Under the pieces are notes generated by a model, which saw only the letters and a list, made by a program, of their open reading frames with translations, ran no database searches and was not told where the DNA came from. The translations under genes and the position numbers were made by a program. This document shows, in pieces, positions 1-6,742 of a stretch of 13,396 bases of DNA (the stretch's first letter is position 1; the number at the start of each line of letters is the position of its first letter). Source of the stretch: Actinomycetes bacterium (GTDB lineage Bacteria; Actinomycetota; Acidimicrobiia; Acidimicrobiales; RAAP-2); NCBI GenBank assembly GCA_021777285.1, contig JAJYDR010000061.1:1-13396 (forward strand). The letters are read 5' to 3'.

Positions 1-1
1 G

Positions 2-115
2 ACGTCACGCGGTCCGCTCCCGTTGTTCCTCGGGTTGGTGACGGCGGCCGCGTCGCGGGCGGAGGGTCGAGAGCCCCACATCATCGACCCCACGTCAGTC
101 GACGCCGCCACGTGA
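2..115 (+). CDS. pyrG: CTP synthase, C-terminal end (partial)
   Basis: This is the last 37 codons of a gene that enters from the left, read in frame from position 2 to a TGA at 113-115. The visible tail contains PLPLFLGLVTAAASR, which resembles the end of the glutamine amidotransferase domain of CTP synthase, where the family has a HPLFxGLVxAA segment. CTP synthase makes CTP from UTP, ATP and glutamine in the cytosol. The last bases overlap the GTG start of the Nudix gene (GTGA, 4 nt), so the two are probably translationally coupled. The order pyrG - Nudix - xerD is common in actinobacteria and supports the call. No catalytic residues lie within the window, so the assignment rests on the short tail and on context. 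Confidence 0.72.
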   Translation, partial: TSRGPLPLFLGLVTAAASRAEGREPHIIDPTSVDAAT

Positions 116-660
116 GCGACGACTTCAAGATCACCGCGGTCTCATCGCTCCTCAAGTCACACGTGTTCGCCGTGGAGCGCCGTACGGTCGAGCATCGGGA
201 TCGCTCGTTCCACCGTGACGTCGTCACCCATCCCGGCGCGGTGGCGATCATCGCGCGCGACGACCAAGGCCGCGTGGGCGTGCTTCGCCAGTATCGCGCG
301 CCCTTTGACCGCTACACCCTTGAGATCCCGGCCGGGACTCTGGACGTTGATGCCGAAGCGCCGCTCGACGCCGCCAAGCGTGAGCTCCACGAGGAGCTGG
401 GCTGTGACGCCGACTACTGGCGACTGCTCGGTACCTTCATGGTGTCACCGGGCTGGTCGACCCAGCTGATGCACATCTTCGAGGCCGGTTCCTTGACGAT
501 GGGCGAGCGCCGACCAGCCGGACCCGAGGAATCAGCCTCGACGGTCGACTGGTACTCACCCGACCAGTTGCGCGACATCCTCGATGACGAACCCGCGATC
601 GATTCCACCATGGCGGTGGCGCTCAACCTGGTCTACGGACAACTCTTTGAGCGACGTTGA
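112..660 (+). CDS. Nudix hydrolase, probable ADP-ribose pyrophosphatase
   Basis: A 182-residue Nudix protein, most likely cleaving ADP-ribose to AMP and ribose 5-phosphate in the cytosol. The Nudix box lies at residues 75-98: G75, E82, then RELHEELGC at 90-98, with metal-binding glutamates E91, E94 and E95. The first spacer of the box is one residue longer than the textbook pattern (six residues between G and E instead of five); I recall the same in the M. tuberculosis ADP-ribose pyrophosphatase encoded next to pyrG. The upstream segment VGVLRQYRAPFDRYTLEIPAG is typical of ADP-ribose pyrophosphatases. The GTG at 112 is chosen because it overlaps the preceding stop as GTGA. The gene is followed by xerD with a short overlap. 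Substrate specificity is inferred from family resemblance; another nucleoside diphosphate derivative is possible. Confidence 0.88.
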   Translation: MSDDFKITAVSSLLKSHVFAVERRTVEHRDRSFHRDVVTHPGAVAIIARDDQGRVGVLRQYRAPFDRYTLEIPAGTLDVDAEAPLDAAKRELHEELGCDADYWRLLGTFMVSPGWSTQLMHIFEAGSLTMGERRPAGPEESASTVDWYSPDQLRDILDDEPAIDSTMAVALNLVYGQLFERR

Positions 661-1549
661 GCGGCTCCTGGACGAGTACTTCGTCTGGTTGATTGTCGAG
701 AAGGGCCGCAGTCGCGCCACCCTCGACGCCTACCGCCGTGATCTGGCGGCCTTCATCACCTGGACCACGGAGCGCGGGAGCGGACCGCGTGACGTCAGCG
801 CCGGCGACGTCGACGCGTATCTCGTCACCCTCCAGGACCGCGGTCGCGCCCCGTCGAGCATCGCGCGCGCGCTCGCCTCACTACGGGGATGGTACGGATT
901 CTTGGCCGATGAAGGGCTCATCGCGGTCGATCCGACGGTCCACGTGCGTGGCACACACCGCGGGCGCTCGTTGCCGCACCCCCTGGACGAGGCTGAGATG
1001 CTCGCGCTGCTCGACTCGATTCCGAGCACCACGGCGCTCGACCGACGGGACCGGGCGCTCCTCGAACTGCTCTACGGCACGGGTAGCCGGGTCTCAGAAG
1101 CCGTGGGGGTTCGCATCGAGGACCTCGACTTCGACGAGGAGTTGATCAAGGTCACTGGAAAAGGCGCGAAACAACGCCTCGTGCCGATGGGTCGGGCGCT
1201 ACGCCGCGCGCTGGAGGAGTACCTCGAACCGGGCGGCCGCGCCACGCTGTCCCAGACGCGCTCCTCGGTTCTCTTGCTCAACGCTCGGGGCACACCGCTC
1301 TCGCGTCAGGGGGTGGACGCCATCATCGCCCGTCGGGCGCTCGAGGTGGGCATCGAACGACACCGCATCAGCGCCCACGTTTTCCGCCATAGTTGCGCCA
1401 CGCACATGCTCGCCCACGGTGCTGACATTAGAGTGGTCCAAGAACTGCTCGGTCACGCTTCGATCGCGACCACGCAGATCTACACCGCGGTATCGGTTTC
1501 GTCATTGCAGCAGGTTTATCGGGGAGCCCATCCGCGGGCCCACGGCTAG
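647..1549 (+). CDS. xerD: Tyrosine recombinase XerC/XerD family, probably XerD
   Basis: From the TTG at 647 this gives 300 residues, the usual size of XerC/XerD. These recombinases resolve chromosome dimers at dif during division. The N-terminal SAM-like DNA-binding domain spans about residues 3-90 (EKGRSRATLDAYRRDLAAF). The catalytic domain carries all expected residues: R148 (TGSRVSE), K172 (TGKGAKQR), H244 and R247 (HVFRHSCATH), H270 (ELLGHASI) and the nucleophile Y279 (TTQIYTAV). The frame is open upstream to an ATG at 584, but that start would add 21 residues unlike the family and a long overlap with the Nudix gene. The TTG leaves a 14-nt overlap and starts right at the family-like sequence. 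It is called XerD rather than XerC from its place between the Nudix gene and scpA, as in other actinobacteria. No dif site is visible here. Confidence 0.9.
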   Translation: MSDVERLLDEYFVWLIVEKGRSRATLDAYRRDLAAFITWTTERGSGPRDVSAGDVDAYLVTLQDRGRAPSSIARALASLRGWYGFLADEGLIAVDPTVHVRGTHRGRSLPHPLDEAEMLALLDSIPSTTALDRRDRALLELLYGTGSRVSEAVGVRIEDLDFDEELIKVTGKGAKQRLVPMGRALRRALEEYLEPGGRATLSQTRSSVLLLNARGTPLSRQGVDAIIARRALEVGIERHRISAHVFRHSCATHMLAHGADIRVVQELLGHASIATTQIYTAVSVSSLQQVYRGAHPRAHG

Positions 1550-1556
1550 GAGAGGG
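1548..1556 (+). promoter_or_regulatory. Shine-Dalgarno sequence deciding the TTG start of the M50 protease
   Basis: AGGAGAGGG starts within the xerD stop codon and lies a few bases before the TTG at 1560. AGGAG ends 7 nt before the TTG, the ideal distance. This is the strongest ribosome binding site in the window and is why the short TTG-started protein is preferred over the in-frame ATG at 1419 inside xerD. Confidence 0.75.
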
Positions 1557-1559
1557 AAG

Positions 1560-2180
1560 TTGTCGAGTTACGTCTACTTCTTTCTCGCGATCGTCCCGTC
1601 CATCGTGCTGCACGAGGTGAGCCACGGTTATGTGGCTAACTTCTTCGGTGATCCGACCGCCAAGGAGAACCACCGGCTCACGCTGAACCCGCTTCGTCAT
1701 GTGGACCCCTTCGGCACGGTGCTGCTACCGGCCCTGCTGATCTTGAGCCACCTACCGGCGTTCGGTTACGCGAAGCCCGTGCCGGTGAACATCAGCCGCC
1801 TGCGCAATCCGAGGCGCCAATCGCTCTACGTGTCCCTTGCCGGTCCGCTCGTCAACATCATCTTGTCGGGTGTGGGCTATCTCATCAGCGAGTTGGCCAT
1901 CCACGTCACGTACAGCTCGTGGATGCTCCAGTTCGGGGTCACCTTTGGCATCGTGAACCTCACCCTCGCCGTGTTCAACCTGCTGCCGATACCGCCACTA
2001 GACGGCTCGGCGATCATTGAGCGATTCGTGCCGAATCGACACCTGCCGAGCTACTACCGCTTTCGGATGAAGGCCCTGCCCATCGTCATGGTGTTGATCA
2101 TCGTCGATTCGATGTTCTTGCATGTGGGCACGAACTGGTTGTACTCACTGCAGAACTGGTGGATCAGCCTGCTCGTGTGA
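1560..2180 (+). CDS. Site-2 protease family (M50) intramembrane zinc metalloprotease
   Basis: A 206-residue integral membrane protein. The zinc-binding HExxH motif is HEVSH at residues 18-22, in the first hydrophobic segment. The second motif of the family, LLPIPPLDG at 141-149, supplies the third zinc ligand (D148). Hydrophobic segments lie at about 5-26, 52-68, 88-110, 124-143 and 172-186. The sequence RLTLNPLRHVDPFGTVLLP and the KPVPVN segment are typical of the short bacterial group without PDZ or CBS domains. These proteases cut membrane-embedded substrates, often anti-sigma factors, but the target of this one is unknown. It begins with a TTG 10 nt after the xerD stop, behind a strong Shine-Dalgarno sequence. 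It closes the first plus-strand run and converges on trpS with 22 nt between; I see no convincing terminator hairpin there. Confidence 0.87.
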   Translation: MSSYVYFFLAIVPSIVLHEVSHGYVANFFGDPTAKENHRLTLNPLRHVDPFGTVLLPALLILSHLPAFGYAKPVPVNISRLRNPRRQSLYVSLAGPLVNIILSGVGYLISELAIHVTYSSWMLQFGVTFGIVNLTLAVFNLLPIPPLDGSAIIERFVPNRHLPSYYRFRMKALPIVMVLIIVDSMFLHVGTNWLYSLQNWWISLLV

Positions 2181-2202
2181 GGACCGGCTCGACGAGGCGC
2201 TA

Positions 2203-3168
2203 CTAGAGACCCATCGCTTCGGCCGCGCGTCGGTAGGTGGCGCCGGCGAGGCGTTGTGCCTTCTCGGCGCCGTCGTTGGCGATGTCGTGCAGTTCGGGAC
2301 CGCCCGCGCGCAACTCGCGATACCGTTCAGCGATGGGCGCGAGTTCGGCGATCATCAAGTCGGCGAGCTCGCGCTTCAAGTCGCCGTAGCGCGAATAGCG
2401 CGCGGCGACGGCGTCGGGTCGCTCCGCGCTGAAACCCGCGTAGATCTCGAGCAAGTTGGCTAGTCCCGGCTTGTGCTCCCAGTCGAAGCGCATCTCGCCG
2501 TCGGTGTCGGTGACCGCCTTTTTCACCTTACGCTCGATCGCCTCGGGCGGGTCCAGGACGTAGATGGTCCCGAGCGGGCTTGACACCGACTTTGACATCT
2601 TACGAGTCGGCTCTTGGAGGTCCATGACCCGCGCGGCGGCGGGCGGCTGGACACCGACGGGAATGGTGAAGACCGCGCCGTAACGGTTGTTGAACCGTTC
2701 GGCGAGGTCGCGGGCGAGCTCGAGGTGCTGGCGCTGATCGTCACCGACGGGTACCTGGTCGGTTTGGTAGAGCAAGATGTCCGCCGCCATCAGGACGGGG
2801 TAGGTGAGCAGCCCCACGCGGTAGCCCTCCTGGCGCTCGGCCTTCTCCTTGAACTGGGTCATGCGCGTGAGCTCGCCGTAGGTGGCCACGCACTCAAGCA
2901 GCCAACTGAGCTGGGCGTGGTACGGCACGTGGCTCTGGACAAAGAGCGTGCAGCGCGACGGGTCCAGCCCAGCCGCGATCAACATAGCTAGTAGGTCGTC
3001 TGTCTGCGCGCGCAACGTGGCGGGGTCGATCTGCAGTGTGAGCGCGTGCAGGTCCACGACGCAGTAGAGCGAGTCGGTCGACTGGGCCACCACCCACTGC
3101 TTGACCGCACCGAGGTAGTTGCCGATGTGCAAGTCGCCAGAAGGCTGGATACCCGAGAAGACGCGCAT
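2203..3168 (-). CDS. trpS: Tryptophanyl-tRNA synthetase
   Basis: A 321-residue class I aminoacyl-tRNA synthetase that charges tRNA-Trp with tryptophan, close to the usual 325-340 residues of bacterial TrpRS. The N-terminal motif GIQPSGDLHIGNYLGA contains the HIGH-type signature HIGN (14-17). The KMSKS loop is at 190-194. The LTYPVLMAADILLY segment around D130 forms the tryptophan pocket, and the following VGDDQRQHLELARDLAERFN is strongly conserved. The ATG at 3166-3168 is chosen because the family sequence starts there and a -10 hexamer lies 6 nt upstream, implying a leaderless mRNA. The gene ends with two tandem TAG codons (2203-2205 and 2200-2202). It lies opposite to its neighbours and is transcribed alone, diverging from scpA over a 53-nt spacer. 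In many actinobacteria a ParA-like gene occupies this part of the cluster instead. Confidence 0.97.
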   Translation of the reverse strand: MRVFSGIQPSGDLHIGNYLGAVKQWVVAQSTDSLYCVVDLHALTLQIDPATLRAQTDDLLAMLIAAGLDPSRCTLFVQSHVPYHAQLSWLLECVATYGELTRMTQFKEKAERQEGYRVGLLTYPVLMAADILLYQTDQVPVGDDQRQHLELARDLAERFNNRYGAVFTIPVGVQPPAAARVMDLQEPTRKMSKSVSSPLGTIYVLDPPEAIERKVKKAVTDTDGEMRFDWEHKPGLANLLEIYAGFSAERPDAVAARYSRYGDLKRELADLMIAELAPIAERYRELRAGGPELHDIANDGAEKAQRLAGATYRRAAEAMGL

Positions 3169-3174
3169 CTCGCA

Positions 3175-3180
3175 ATTCTA
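3175..3180 (-). promoter_or_regulatory. -10 element of trpS, leaderless arrangement
   Basis: On the minus strand TAGAAT fits the TANNNT consensus and is followed by exactly 6 nt and then the trpS ATG. Transcription would start at or next to the A of the ATG. No Shine-Dalgarno sequence and no clear -35 hexamer are visible. Confidence 0.6.
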
Positions 3181-3209
3181 GGGGTCCACCGCGGTGCGAC
3201 CAGGTCCGG

Positions 3210-3215
3210 TAATCT
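3210..3215 (+). promoter_or_regulatory. -10 element of scpA, leaderless arrangement
   Basis: TAATCT matches TANNNT and is followed by 6 nt and the GTG start of scpA at 3222. No Shine-Dalgarno sequence lies in the 6-nt gap or just before it, so the mRNA probably begins at the start codon. It is 29 nt from the oppositely oriented trpS -10 element, so the two polymerase binding sites must overlap. Confidence 0.6.
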
Positions 3216-3221
3216 GTCGCC

Positions 3222-3998
3222 GTGACTTACGTCGTGACGACGCCGTCGTTCAGTGGACCAATCGAGCTGCTCTTGCAACTGATCAGCCGACACGACCTCG
3301 ACGTGCTCGAGATTCCCCTCAGTCCCATCGTCGACGAGTTCGTCGCCGCGCTGCGCGACGACGCCGTTGTCATCGAGGTCGACCAACTCTCCGAATTCCT
3401 GCTCGTTGCGTCGATCCTCTTGGAGATGAAGAGCCAGCGTCTGCTGCCCGGCCGCGATGACGCCGAGCCCGACGAGGAGTTCGTCGGCTGGGAGGAGCGC
3501 GACGTGTTGCTCGCGCGCCTGCTCGACCTGCGGACCTACGCCACGGTCGCCGACACGTTCGTCTCCCTCTTTGATCGCGCGGGGCGCTCCTTCCCGCGGC
3601 TACGGGGGATCGACGACGGTTTCGAGGTCCAACCACCCGATCTGCTCGCCGGGGTCACGCCGTCGGCGCTCGCGCTCGCCTACCTGCGCGGGATCGAGGA
3701 GAAACCCGTCGCGGTCGTGCGGCTCAACCACGTGACCGTGGACGCCGTGACCGTCGCCGAGACCGTGGTCGCGCTCGCGCAGCGGCTCCCGTCGCTCGGG
3801 CGCCTGTCGTTCCGATCGCTGACGGGCACGCTCACCACGCGCATCGAGATCATCGTGCACTTCCTCGCGTTGCTCGAGCTGTGCAAGATGGGGCACGTGA
3901 CCCTGGGCCAGGGTCAAACCTTCGGCGACGTCGAGATCCTCTGGGTGAACGACGGGCCCGGACTGGAACTAGGAAGCGTGGACACCTATGAGGGATGA
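3222..3998 (+). CDS. scpA: Segregation and condensation protein A (kleisin subunit of SMC-ScpAB)
   Basis: A 258-residue kleisin that, with ScpB, bridges the SMC heads in the bacterial condensin complex that compacts and segregates chromosomes. The N-terminus has the family signature FSGPIELLLQLISRHDLDVLE (residues 10-30 approximately), then SPIVDEFVAAL and the LLVASILLEMKSQRLLP helix that contacts the SMC neck. The C-terminal winged helix includes TRIEIIVHFLALLELCKMGHV, which precedes the usual short closing strand. The length matches the family (about 240-270). The GTG at 3222 fits because the signature starts ten residues later and a -10 element lies 6 nt upstream. It opens the long plus-strand operon and overlaps scpB by 11 nt, as expected for two subunits made in step. 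Confidence 0.94.
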   Translation: MTYVVTTPSFSGPIELLLQLISRHDLDVLEIPLSPIVDEFVAALRDDAVVIEVDQLSEFLLVASILLEMKSQRLLPGRDDAEPDEEFVGWEERDVLLARLLDLRTYATVADTFVSLFDRAGRSFPRLRGIDDGFEVQPPDLLAGVTPSALALAYLRGIEEKPVAVVRLNHVTVDAVTVAETVVALAQRLPSLGRLSFRSLTGTLTTRIEIIVHFLALLELCKMGHVTLGQGQTFGDVEILWVNDGPGLELGSVDTYEG

Positions 3999-4578
3999 AC
4001 GGTCACTCGAGCAGAAACTTGAGGCGATGCTCACCGTCGCTCTCGAGCCGATCTCGGCCGAGGAGCTGGCTGACGTCGTCGACCAGGACGCTGGGCGGGT
4101 CCGAGAGGCGCTGCGTGCGTTGCGCGAGGAGTACGAGCGGGACCGGCGCGGCTTCACGGTCAGCGAATTGGCGAGCGGCTGGGTGATGCAGTCTTCGCCG
4201 GACGTCGCCGAGTGGGTCACTCGATTCGCCAACCGCGACGTCTCGCACCGACTCAGCTCAGCGGCCCTGGAGACGCTGGCGATCATCGCGTACCGCCAGC
4301 CGATATCACGCGCCCAGATCACTGCGCTGCGCGGGGTCAACGTCGACGGGGTCACCCGACTGCTCGAGCAGCGCGGCTACATCGAAGAGCGCGGTCGCGT
4401 GGCGGGACCGGGCCAGTCCATCCTTTACGGCACCACGGACCTCTTCTTGGACCGGCTGGGACTCGCGGCGTTGTCCGAGCTGCCCCCGATCGAGCAGTTC
4501 ATGGCACCGGTTGCCGTCGCCGATGAACTCCTCGCGAGTCTGCGCGATCCCATAGACGACCTGTCCGAGGGGGCCTAG
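3988..4578 (+). CDS. scpB: Segregation and condensation protein B
   Basis: A 196-residue ScpB, the dimeric partner that binds the middle of ScpA in the SMC complex. Two winged-helix domains are seen: residues 5-80 (LEAMLTVALEPISAEELADVV, then the GGxxL-like wing around GFTVSELASGWVMQS) and residues 85-165. The most conserved stretch, ALETLAIIAYRQPISRAQI, followed by RGVNVDGVTRLLEQRGYIEE and the ILYGTTDLFLDRLGL region, is diagnostic. The acidic C-terminal tail is typically disordered. The ATG at 3988 lies inside the end of scpA, behind an AGGAAG at 3971-3976 that may act as a distant ribosome binding site. The stop is one base before the TTG start of rluB. Confidence 0.95.
   Translation: MRDERSLEQKLEAMLTVALEPISAEELADVVDQDAGRVREALRALREEYERDRRGFTVSELASGWVMQSSPDVAEWVTRFANRDVSHRLSSAALETLAIIAYRQPISRAQITALRGVNVDGVTRLLEQRGYIEERGRVAGPGQSILYGTTDLFLDRLGLAALSELPPIEQFMAPVAVADELLASLRDPIDDLSEGA
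4567..4573 (+). promoter_or_regulatory. Shine-Dalgarno sequence deciding the TTG start of rluB
   Basis: GAGGGGG sits in the last codons of scpB and ends 6 nt before the TTG at 4580. It supports the TTG as the true start of rluB and gives that gene its own ribosome loading in addition to coupling with scpB. Confidence 0.55.
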
Positions 4579-4579
4579 T

Positions 4580-5317
4580 TTGGAAGGCGAGCGGCTCCAG
4601 AAGACCCTCGCGAGGGCCGGCTACGGATCGCGACGCTCGTGTGAATTGCTCATCACCGAGGGCCGTGTGACCATCGACGGCCGCGTTGCCGAACTCGGTA
4701 ACCGGGTGGACCCGGCGGTCAACATCATCTGCGTCGATGGCGCACTGGCGGCGACCACACAGAACACCGTGTACTTCCTACTCAACAAGCCAGATGGCGT
4801 CGTCACGACGGCCTCGGACCCCCACGGCCGCACTACGGTGCTCGACCTCATCAACTCGCCGGTGCGGGTTTTCCCCGTCGGTCGACTCGACATGAACACC
4901 GAGGGACTGCTGCTGTTGACCAACGACGGACGCCTGGCCCACCTGCTCACTCACCCGAGCTCGCACATTGGCAAGGAGTACCTCGTGCGCGTCGAGGGCG
5001 ACCCGTCGCCCGGCGCGATCCGACGCCTGCGCGAGGGCGTGCAGCTCGACGACGGTGTCACGAGCCCGGCCCAGGTCAGCCGCGTGAGCGAGGGGCTGTT
5101 GCGCATCGTGATCCACGAGGGCCGCAACCGGCAGGTCCGGCGCATGTGCGCGGCGGTCGGCCACGATGTGACGCGTCTGGTCCGTACGCGCATCGGACCC
5201 CTGCACGACGCGACCCTCGCACCGGGCGCCTACCGCCAGCTGTCAGTCGCCGAGGTCCGTCGACTTTTCGAGGCCGTTGGTATGACCGATGAGATGGCCT
5301 CTACGATGCCTGCATGA
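4580..5317 (+). CDS. rluB: rRNA pseudouridine synthase, RluB/RsuA family
   Basis: A 245-residue pseudouridine synthase that isomerises a uridine in ribosomal RNA; by context, probably the 23S rRNA site modified by RluB. The N-terminal S4 RNA-binding domain spans about 3-50 (ERLQKTLARAGYGSRRSCELL). The catalytic domain follows from FLLNKPDGVV at about 67, with the hallmark VGRLDMNTEGLLLLTNDG holding the catalytic aspartate D104. EGRNRQVRRMCAAVGH near residues 178-193 is the third family motif. The TTG start is supported by the start of the S4 domain and by a Shine-Dalgarno sequence. The place after scpAB is conserved in Firmicutes and actinobacteria. The gene ends in an ATGA overlap with aroH, and its last codons carry a possible -10 element for aroH. 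Confidence 0.93.
   Translation: MEGERLQKTLARAGYGSRRSCELLITEGRVTIDGRVAELGNRVDPAVNIICVDGALAATTQNTVYFLLNKPDGVVTTASDPHGRTTVLDLINSPVRVFPVGRLDMNTEGLLLLTNDGRLAHLLTHPSSHIGKEYLVRVEGDPSPGAIRRLREGVQLDDGVTSPAQVSRVSEGLLRIVIHEGRNRQVRRMCAAVGHDVTRLVRTRIGPLHDATLAPGAYRQLSVAEVRRLFEAVGMTDEMASTMPA
5302..5307 (+). promoter_or_regulatory. Possible internal -10 element for aroH
   Basis: TACGAT lies in the last codons of rluB and is followed by 6 nt and the aroH ATG at 5314. The spacing is the same as at the four divergent promoters, which suggests an internal leaderless promoter for the aromatic genes. Because it is inside a coding region it could be chance, so confidence is lower. Confidence 0.38.
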
Positions 5318-5685
5318 CTTCTGCCAAGATTCGAGCCTTGCGCGGCGCCACGACGTGTGCGGTCGACACGCCCGAGGAGATCGCCGAGGCCACCCAGGAG
5401 CTCTTGACCCTGCTGATGGCCCGCAACCAGCTCGAACACGATGATGTCGTGAGCGTCATCCTCACCACCACGCCCGACCTGACATCGTCGTTCCCCGCCA
5501 CCTCCGCGCGGGCAATCGGTTTCGGCGATATCCCGTTGCTGTGTGCCAGCGAGATCGCGGTGCCGGGTTCGATGCCGCGGTGCGTACGCGTGCTGCTGCA
5601 CGTCTACACCGACGCCGAACGCACCGACATCCATCACGTCTACCTGCGAGACGCACGAACCCTGCGCGATGACCTCCCCGAGTGA
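5314..5685 (+). CDS. aroH: Monofunctional chorismate mutase, AroH (Bacillus subtilis) type
   Basis: A 123-residue protein of the trimeric AroH fold, which converts chorismate to prephenate, the first committed step to phenylalanine and tyrosine. The B. subtilis active-site residues have matches: R10 in RALRGATT, E80 in LCASEIAVPGS, R92 in CVRVLLHV and Y110 in HHVYL. The length agrees with the B. subtilis enzyme (127). This type is much less widespread than the helical AroQ type. The ATG overlaps the rluB stop as ATGA, and the gene overlaps tyrA, whose enzyme uses its product. A -10-like hexamer 6 nt upstream may let it be transcribed apart from scpA-scpB-rluB. Confidence 0.93.
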   Translation: MTSAKIRALRGATTCAVDTPEEIAEATQELLTLLMARNQLEHDDVVSVILTTTPDLTSSFPATSARAIGFGDIPLLCASEIAVPGSMPRCVRVLLHVYTDAERTDIHHVYLRDARTLRDDLPE

Positions 5686-6742
5686 GCGCCGCGCCCACGT
5701 CGTGGGCCTGGGCCTCATCGGGGCATCGGTCGCGCGAGCGCTCGCGAGCGTCGGCTGGACGGTGACGGGCAGCGACCGCGCCCCCGACATCGTCGAGCGC
5801 GCCAAGGAGTTGTCGATCATCGCCGACTCCCAACCCGCTCCTGGGACGACGTTCGTGGTGATCGCGACGCCCGCCGGGGCCGTCGCGGACCTCGCGGTCC
5901 AGGTGCTCGACCATCTCAACGATCCCGAGGCCATCGTCACCGACGTGGCGGGCGTGAAGTCCGCGATCGTCGCGACGGTGGACGACGCCCGCTTCATCGG
6001 CGGTCACCCGATGGCCGGATCCGAGCAGCGGGGTCTCGGCGCATCACGCGACGACCTCTTCCGCGGCTGCACGTGGGTCCTCACGCCGACCGCAGCCACC
6101 GAACCCGGTCACTACAGCCGCTTGCACGGGTACCTGCGAGAGCTCGGCGCCAACGTTGTGGCGATCACCGCAGCCGATCACGACCGTCTGGTCGCACTCG
6201 CCAGCCACGTGCCGCACCTGCTCGCTGGCGCCTTGATGAACGAGGCGTCACTGGCCGCCGAGCAGGACGCCGTCCTGCTGCAATTGGCGGCCGGGGGCTT
6301 TCGCGATATGACCCGAATCGCGGCCGGCGATCCGTCGATCTGGCCCGACGTGTTGTTCGAGAACCGCGATGCCATCACCCAGACGTTGACCTCGCTCGAG
6401 GAGCGCCTCGCCAACATCCGGGCCGCCTTGCAAGAAGGACGTCGTGAGGAGATTGCCACCAAGCTTGCCATGGCGTCCGTCGCGCGCCGTCAACTGCCCG
6501 GGCGGGCCCTCAGCGCTGACCGACTGGCGTACCTGCGCGTGGCGGTATCGGACCGGCCCGGCGAGCTCGCGACGGTGACCGTGGCGGCCTCGGACATGGG
6601 AGTCAACATCTTCGACATTGAGATTGCGCACGGTATCGAGGGCGTGAGTGGCACGCTCTTGCTCGCGGTTGACGCTCAGCACGCGTCGCGTTTCACCGAT
6701 GCCCTCGTCGCGATGGGTTTCTCCGTTACGCTCGAGCGTTGA
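5669..6742 (+). CDS. tyrA: Prephenate dehydrogenase with C-terminal ACT domain
   Basis: A 357-residue enzyme that oxidatively decarboxylates prephenate to 4-hydroxyphenylpyruvate for tyrosine synthesis. The N-terminal Rossmann fold has GLGLIGAS at 13-20, and GSD after the second strand suggests NAD rather than NADP. DVAGVKSAIV and GGHPMAGSEQRG follow, with the catalytic histidine H113. SHVPHLLAGAL around 179-189 begins the helical prephenate-binding domain. From about 285 there is an ACT domain (YLRVAVSDRPGELATVTVAA, MGVNIFDIEI), normally a binding site for a feedback amino acid, most likely tyrosine. The ATG at 5669 is chosen because the Rossmann motif starts shortly after; it overlaps aroH by 17 nt. 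The stop overlaps the aroA start as TGATG. Confidence 0.94.
   Translation: MTSPSERRAHVVGLGLIGASVARALASVGWTVTGSDRAPDIVERAKELSIIADSQPAPGTTFVVIATPAGAVADLAVQVLDHLNDPEAIVTDVAGVKSAIVATVDDARFIGGHPMAGSEQRGLGASRDDLFRGCTWVLTPTAATEPGHYSRLHGYLRELGANVVAITAADHDRLVALASHVPHLLAGALMNEASLAAEQDAVLLQLAAGGFRDMTRIAAGDPSIWPDVLFENRDAITQTLTSLEERLANIRAALQEGRREEIATKLAMASVARRQLPGRALSADRLAYLRVAVSDRPGELATVTVAASDMGVNIFDIEIAHGIEGVSGTLLLAVDAQHASRFTDALVAMGFSVTLER

Noticed and set aside
584..646. Upstream ATG start for xerD at 584
   Set aside because: The extra 21 residues are the Nudix gene read in another frame and do not resemble any recombinase; the TTG at 647 gives the family length.
2181..2202. Terminator between the convergent M50 protease gene and trpS
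   Set aside because: Only short imperfect pairings and no T-tract; nothing comparable with the hairpin at 9270-9287.
5230..5997. Open frame of 255 codons on the minus strand opposite aroH and tyrA
   Set aside because: Same reason: overlaps two genes with full motif sets and has no domain of its own.
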